A stretch of 26,324 bases of DNA. Source: CAZOLI01 sp964580675. GTDB lineage: Bacteria; Planctomycetota; MHYJ01; CAYXQY01. Position numbers and translations under genes: made by a program. This document shows positions 23,127-26,324 of this stretch, piece by piece. The stretch lies in contig CAZOLI010000034.1 in the NCBI GenBank assembly GCA_964580675.1, forward strand, positions 1-26,324. The letters are read 5' to 3'. The notes beneath the pieces were generated by a model. The model was not told the origin of the DNA, did no database searches, and saw nothing but the letters and a program-made list of their open reading frames with translations. The stretch's first letter is position 1. Each line of letters opens with the position of its first letter.

Positions 23127-23867
23127 ATGAGAAAGAACAATCGAATAACGGTTATCATACCGGCGCTTAACGAGGAAAAGGCACTTCCGCTCACCCTTGA
23201 GAAAATTCCCGGCTGGGTTGACAGAACCATCGTGGTGGATAACGGTTCCTCGGATCGTACCGCGCAGATCGCCCGCCAGAACGGTGCACGGGTTATTCAT
23301 GAACCGGAACGAGGATACGGAACGGCCTGCCGGACCGGCGTTGAATTCATTGAGAAAACGGAAATTGTTGTGTTTCTTGACGGAGACAACAGTGACGATC
23401 CCCGTCAGATGGACCGACTGGTGGATCCGATAGCCCGGGGGGAGGTGGACTTTGTGGCGGGCGCCCGGGTTCCGGAAAAACGTGAACCCGGTTCCATCTC
23501 TCTCCCTACCTGTTTCGGCAACCGGCTGGCCTGCTCACTAATTTACTTTTTCTGGAACGAGCGCTGGAGGGACCTGGGGCCGTTCCGGGCCATTCGATAT
23601 TCCGTCTTACGGGACCTGAACGTGCGCGACCCAGATTATGGCTGGAACGTCGAAATGCAGGTTAAAGTTATCCGGAACAACGTGGCCCGAAAGGAGGTAC
23701 CCGTAACGTACGAAAACCGGATTGGAACATCCAAAATATCCGGAACAATTCGCGGCGTAATCGGGGCCGGAACCAAAATTCTCTGGACGCTGTTCTGGCT
23801 TGGATTTCTAAAAAAACATATGCCGAAAATCGGGGAAACGTCACCTCAAAAACGAGCGGAGTCGTAA
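23127..23867 (+). CDS. GT2 glycosyltransferase, dolichyl-phosphate mannose synthase-like
   Basis: A 246-residue GT-A glycosyltransferase. ITVIIPALNEEKALPLTLEK begins at about residue 6; TIVVDNGSSDRTAQIARQNGA follows. ERGYGTACRTGVEF and VVFLDGDNSDDP (DGD as the DxD metal site) are typical of polyprenyl-phosphate sugar synthases, as is DYGWNVEMQVKVIRNN. Only a short hydrophobic segment (GTKILWTLFWLGFL) is near the C-terminus. The ATG at 23127 puts the start right before the first beta strand; a longer frame back to 22995 would overlap the previous gene. It is the last gene of the DUF547-GT-C-GT2 operon and may charge a polyprenyl phosphate for the upstream GT-C enzyme. Confidence 0.88.
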   Translation: MRKNNRITVIIPALNEEKALPLTLEKIPGWVDRTIVVDNGSSDRTAQIARQNGARVIHEPERGYGTACRTGVEFIEKTEIVVFLDGDNSDDPRQMDRLVDPIARGEVDFVAGARVPEKREPGSISLPTCFGNRLACSLIYFFWNERWRDLGPFRAIRYSVLRDLNVRDPDYGWNVEMQVKVIRNNVARKEVPVTYENRIGTSKISGTIRGVIGAGTKILWTLFWLGFLKKHMPKIGETSPQKRAES

Positions 23868-23897
23868 ATCCATGTTCCACATTCCCCGTACCAAACC

Positions 23898-25283
23898 TCA
23901 CAACCTGTTCAGCAAAATACCCAGGAGGAAACCGACGGTACAGATCACTGTACCGAACAGGTTCACACCAAGTGAAAGAGCAAACGATCCCGAACCGACA
24001 GCAACCGCTTCCGGGAATATTGGAAAAAATCGGTGAATCACCCGGAGAGCACCGAGGATCACGCCGGGCCAGAACGCCAGGTGAAAACTGAGCGGGCCCG
24101 TTCCGGAGAGGAACGATAGGAGAAAGATGGGAGCCAGACCAATAACCATGGTCCCGCTAATGGTGGTGGCGGCAATGATGGCCGGTCCGATCTGATCCCC
24201 CAGAAACACCGTCAGGAGCGGCAGATTCCCCACAAGTGCCAGCACAAACATGATCCATCGGCCACGGCGCACCTGATCACCGTTCGGGGTTCCGTGTTCC
24301 CCCGGCCAGTCTCGAACCCCCAGTTTGGACATGGAGGAAAACGTTGAATCCAGCGTTGACCCGGCACTGGTCAGCATTATCACGTTAAACACAAGCAGCA
24401 CTGGCAACCCCACCGCCGCCGGAACGGATACCGCTGCGTCCCCGCTTATCTCAAATGCTCGGGCATATAGACCCGGGATACTGAACAGAAAAATCAAACC
24501 ACCACCGATAAGCGCCGACGTGAAAAACGCACGGATCATGGTTCCCGGCGACGTCAGGAACCCCCGATCCGTCAGCACCGGATCGTGAAAGGGATAACTG
24601 AATACCTGTACAAACGCAAGAGCACAGAAGGTCCAGCCGGCCGAAGTTGTGTGAGTTGTCACGTCCGGCAAACCGCGTTCCACCAGACCCGGCTCCAGAA
24701 CAGCAAGCACGACCCCGAGCAGAAGGGCCATAATCCACATCTGCAATCCATCGGTTAAAAGACTGCTTCGAAGCCCTCCTCGCCAGGAATAAAAAAGTGT
24801 AAATCCCGTGAACAGCAAAACGGCCACCCAGTAAAACAGTGACCCTTCCTCCCCGAAATAAAGAGAAGCGACTTTCGTGTTGGACCAGATCTCGTTAAAC
24901 AGACGAATTGAAATGGCCAGCAAAAATACACGGGCACAGGTCTCCCCATAACAATCACTGAGAAACGACGAGATCGACGAGTAACCTCCCCGTTTGCGAA
25001 TGAGATAAATAACCACGCCCGCGGTCACGAAACTCAGATAATAAACCGCGTATCCCACGCCCCCGAGGACCCCGAAGTCCATTGCCATGTTTGTTGCGTT
25101 GGCAATGGATTTGGCAAAAATCCAGCTCACCGTGGCACTGGCCACCAGCACCCAGAAACCCGGTGATTCCCCTTCGTCCGAGCTCCCCCGGAAGAATTGC
25201 AGAGGTGAGACGGAGTAGGGAATTAACACATAAATAAGACCTCCGTATCCCACCAACACCAACCAGGGCACAATATGGCTCAT
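23898..25283 (-). CDS. Sodium:solute symporter (SSS)-like permease
   Basis: A 461-residue polytopic membrane protein with roughly 12-13 hydrophobic segments. FYSWRGGLRSSLLTDGLQMWIM is the most recognisable block, matching the TM5-6 signature of sodium/solute symporters (GG, then TDxxQ). SWIFAKSIANATNMAMDFG near residue 53 and SAGSTLDSTFSSMSKLG near 305 fit the LeuT-fold helices 1 and 8, where the sodium site would be. Substrate cannot be inferred. It follows the EamA gene after 56 nt on the same strand and converges with the GT2 gene 30 nt away. The start ATG has no clear SD. It may import or export a small solute related to the cluster; this is conjecture from position only. Confidence 0.8.
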   Translation of the reverse strand: MSHIVPWLVLVGYGGLIYVLIPYSVSPLQFFRGSSDEGESPGFWVLVASATVSWIFAKSIANATNMAMDFGVLGGVGYAVYYLSFVTAGVVIYLIRKRGGYSSISSFLSDCYGETCARVFLLAISIRLFNEIWSNTKVASLYFGEEGSLFYWVAVLLFTGFTLFYSWRGGLRSSLLTDGLQMWIMALLLGVVLAVLEPGLVERGLPDVTTHTTSAGWTFCALAFVQVFSYPFHDPVLTDRGFLTSPGTMIRAFFTSALIGGGLIFLFSIPGLYARAFEISGDAAVSVPAAVGLPVLLVFNVIMLTSAGSTLDSTFSSMSKLGVRDWPGEHGTPNGDQVRRGRWIMFVLALVGNLPLLTVFLGDQIGPAIIAATTISGTMVIGLAPIFLLSFLSGTGPLSFHLAFWPGVILGALRVIHRFFPIFPEAVAVGSGSFALSLGVNLFGTVICTVGFLLGILLNRL

Positions 25284-25339
25284 TTTTCATCGATTGGAAG
25301 AAATCCACATTCGTTGAACAACGGTGGACCCCGCTGGAA

Positions 25340-26272
25340 TTATTCCGAACCCAATTGTTCATCCCTCCCCCGAACGGAAGTAAGGTAAACTCCCGCAAAG
25401 ATCAGCAATGCCGAAACAACCCTGGGAAAGGTAATTTCCTCCCGACCCAGACCGACCGCCAGGAATCCGGCAATGAGCGGTTGCAGATAAATGTAGACCG
25501 CCACCACCGACGACGTGGTCCGTTTCAGTGCCCAGAGGTTTATGAAATAGACCACAATGGTGGAAAATAAAATAACGTACACGACCGCCAGCCAGGCGGA
25601 CACCGGTACCGCTCCCCAGGAATGTTCCAGAGCACCCGGCATTCCGACCGGCACCACGACAAGGGACCCGAACAGGTAAATCCACTTCACAACCGTCACC
25701 GGATGGTACTTCCGGAGCAACCGCTTCGAAATGACCAGGTACAGAGCATACGAAATGGAGTTCAGCGTAATCAGGAGGTTACCCGCGGCGTATCGCATGT
25801 CAAAAGCAACCGCCTCCACACCCGACAGTATCAATGCGCCACCGCCGGCCAGACAGAGGCCGATCCACTTCGGGAGGGTTCCTTTTTCAAATCCGGCGTA
25901 CACCGAAATACATGTGGTAAACACCGGAATGGTGATAATCAGCACGGACGTATTTACCGAAGTCGTAAGCGAAAGTCCTTTCAAATAAAATAGCTGATTG
26001 ATCACCACGCCAAATAGCGCATAAAGGGCGAGTTCCCCGAGGTCTTTCCAGTTTTCCACCCGCTCACGTACGGTGATAACGTGAACGGTACTCAGCACCA
26101 CCGCCGCCGTTCCCGCCCGCATTGCGGCAACGGTGAATGGGGGAATATGGTCCAGGACCACCTTCGCCCAGACGTGGTTGATCCCAAATATCAATCCAAC
26201 GACGATCAGAGCCCCGTGCACCGCCGGCGGGGTGGACGTGTTTTCCTCTGTTGGGTCGTCGAGGTCGGTCAT
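25340..26272 (-). CDS. EamA/DMT-family transporter
   Basis: A 310-residue permease with ten hydrophobic helices arranged as two EamA repeats. Repeat 1 runs from GALIVVGLIFGINHVWAKVV through FTVAAMRAGTAAVVLS to LCLAGGGALIL; repeat 2 from GNLLITLNSISYALYLVISK through VVYFINLWALKRTTSSVVAV to ALLIFAGVYLTSV. Family members export amino acids, nucleosides or other metabolites. The N-terminus is acidic (MTDLDDPTEENT). ATG at 26272 has no strong SD. The gene is probably the first of a two-gene unit with the SSS-like permease downstream; upstream sequence to the window end shows nothing recognisable. Confidence 0.9.
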   Translation of the reverse strand: MTDLDDPTEENTSTPPAVHGALIVVGLIFGINHVWAKVVLDHIPPFTVAAMRAGTAAVVLSTVHVITVRERVENWKDLGELALYALFGVVINQLFYLKGLSLTTSVNTSVLIITIPVFTTCISVYAGFEKGTLPKWIGLCLAGGGALILSGVEAVAFDMRYAAGNLLITLNSISYALYLVISKRLLRKYHPVTVVKWIYLFGSLVVVPVGMPGALEHSWGAVPVSAWLAVVYVILFSTIVVYFINLWALKRTTSSVVAVYIYLQPLIAGFLAVGLGREEITFPRVVSALLIFAGVYLTSVRGRDEQLGSE

Positions 26273-26324
26273 GGGCGGGAGGATCCATCAACAGGATATG
26301 TCTTCGAGAATTAAGCGGCGGAAA

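Noticed and set aside
1..26324. tRNA, rRNA genes or CRISPR arrays
   Set aside because: Nothing resembling a tRNA cloverleaf, rRNA conserved segment or regularly spaced repeat was seen by eye on either strand; a tRNAscan-SE and CRISPR search would settle this.

Overview
The window most likely comes from an uncultivated Gram-negative bacterium. An outer membrane is implied by a TonB-dependent receptor, an LpxR-like lipid A deacylase and several lipoproteins. A Planctomycetota-type or related PVC lineage is the best guess. It rests on a secreted protein with a degenerate HEAT-like segment of the kind common in planctomycetes, a DUF1570 secreted metallopeptidase, and a decayed thioredoxin/STN-type protein. 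This taxonomic call is inference. Many proteins are acidic. Many genes lack a strong Shine-Dalgarno (SD) sequence, so several starts were chosen from signal peptides or domain boundaries.

Layout. 1-90: a head-to-head pair of REP-like hairpins with GTAG feet. 151-2696 (minus): a secreted HEAT/DUF2950-like protein and an acetylserotonin-type O-methyltransferase. 2859-5195 (plus): a sigma70-like promoter, a cobalamin riboswitch and a BtuB-type TonB receptor, a textbook B12-controlled uptake unit. 5237-8032 (minus): an orphan beta-class DNA methyltransferase and a DUF1570 gluzincin. 8033-8589: an AT-rich intergenic stretch. 8590-10130: a pseudogene with three lesions. 10144-12820: the arsenosugar-type core, namely radical SAM ArsS (minus) divergent from a TIGR04282/TIGR04283 glycosyltransferase pair (plus). 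12949-15489: an LpxR-like lipid A deacylase convergent with an LCAT-like lipoprotein acyltransferase. 15614-16935 (plus): a trypsin-like lipoprotein protease, then an OsmC-like protein whose first catalytic cysteine is encoded by an in-frame UGA. 16952-17235: a 284-bp MITE-like element. 17237-20345 (minus): an operon of a MerA-like flavin disulfide oxidoreductase, a TVP38/TMEM64 membrane protein and a metallophosphoesterase-fold protein with degraded metal ligands. 20674-23867 (plus): DUF547 protein, GT-C-type membrane glycosyltransferase and GT2 glycosyltransferase. 23898-26272 (minus): a sodium/solute symporter-like protein and an EamA transporter.

How it fits together. ArsS, the two TIGR glycosyltransferases, the MerA-like oxidoreductase, TVP38 protein, DUF547 protein and metallophosphoesterase are genes I associate with arsenosugar biosynthesis neighbourhoods. 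This window reads as an expanded form of such a locus with extra glycosyltransferases, transporters and lipid-active enzymes, and no recognisable arsM. The strongest single discovery is the selenoprotein: the UGA at 16660-16662 sits exactly where OsmC proteins carry their peroxidatic cysteine, the homology continues unbroken after it, and a stem-loop matching the bacterial SECIS geometry begins at the UGA itself. A standard gene caller would split this gene or call it broken.
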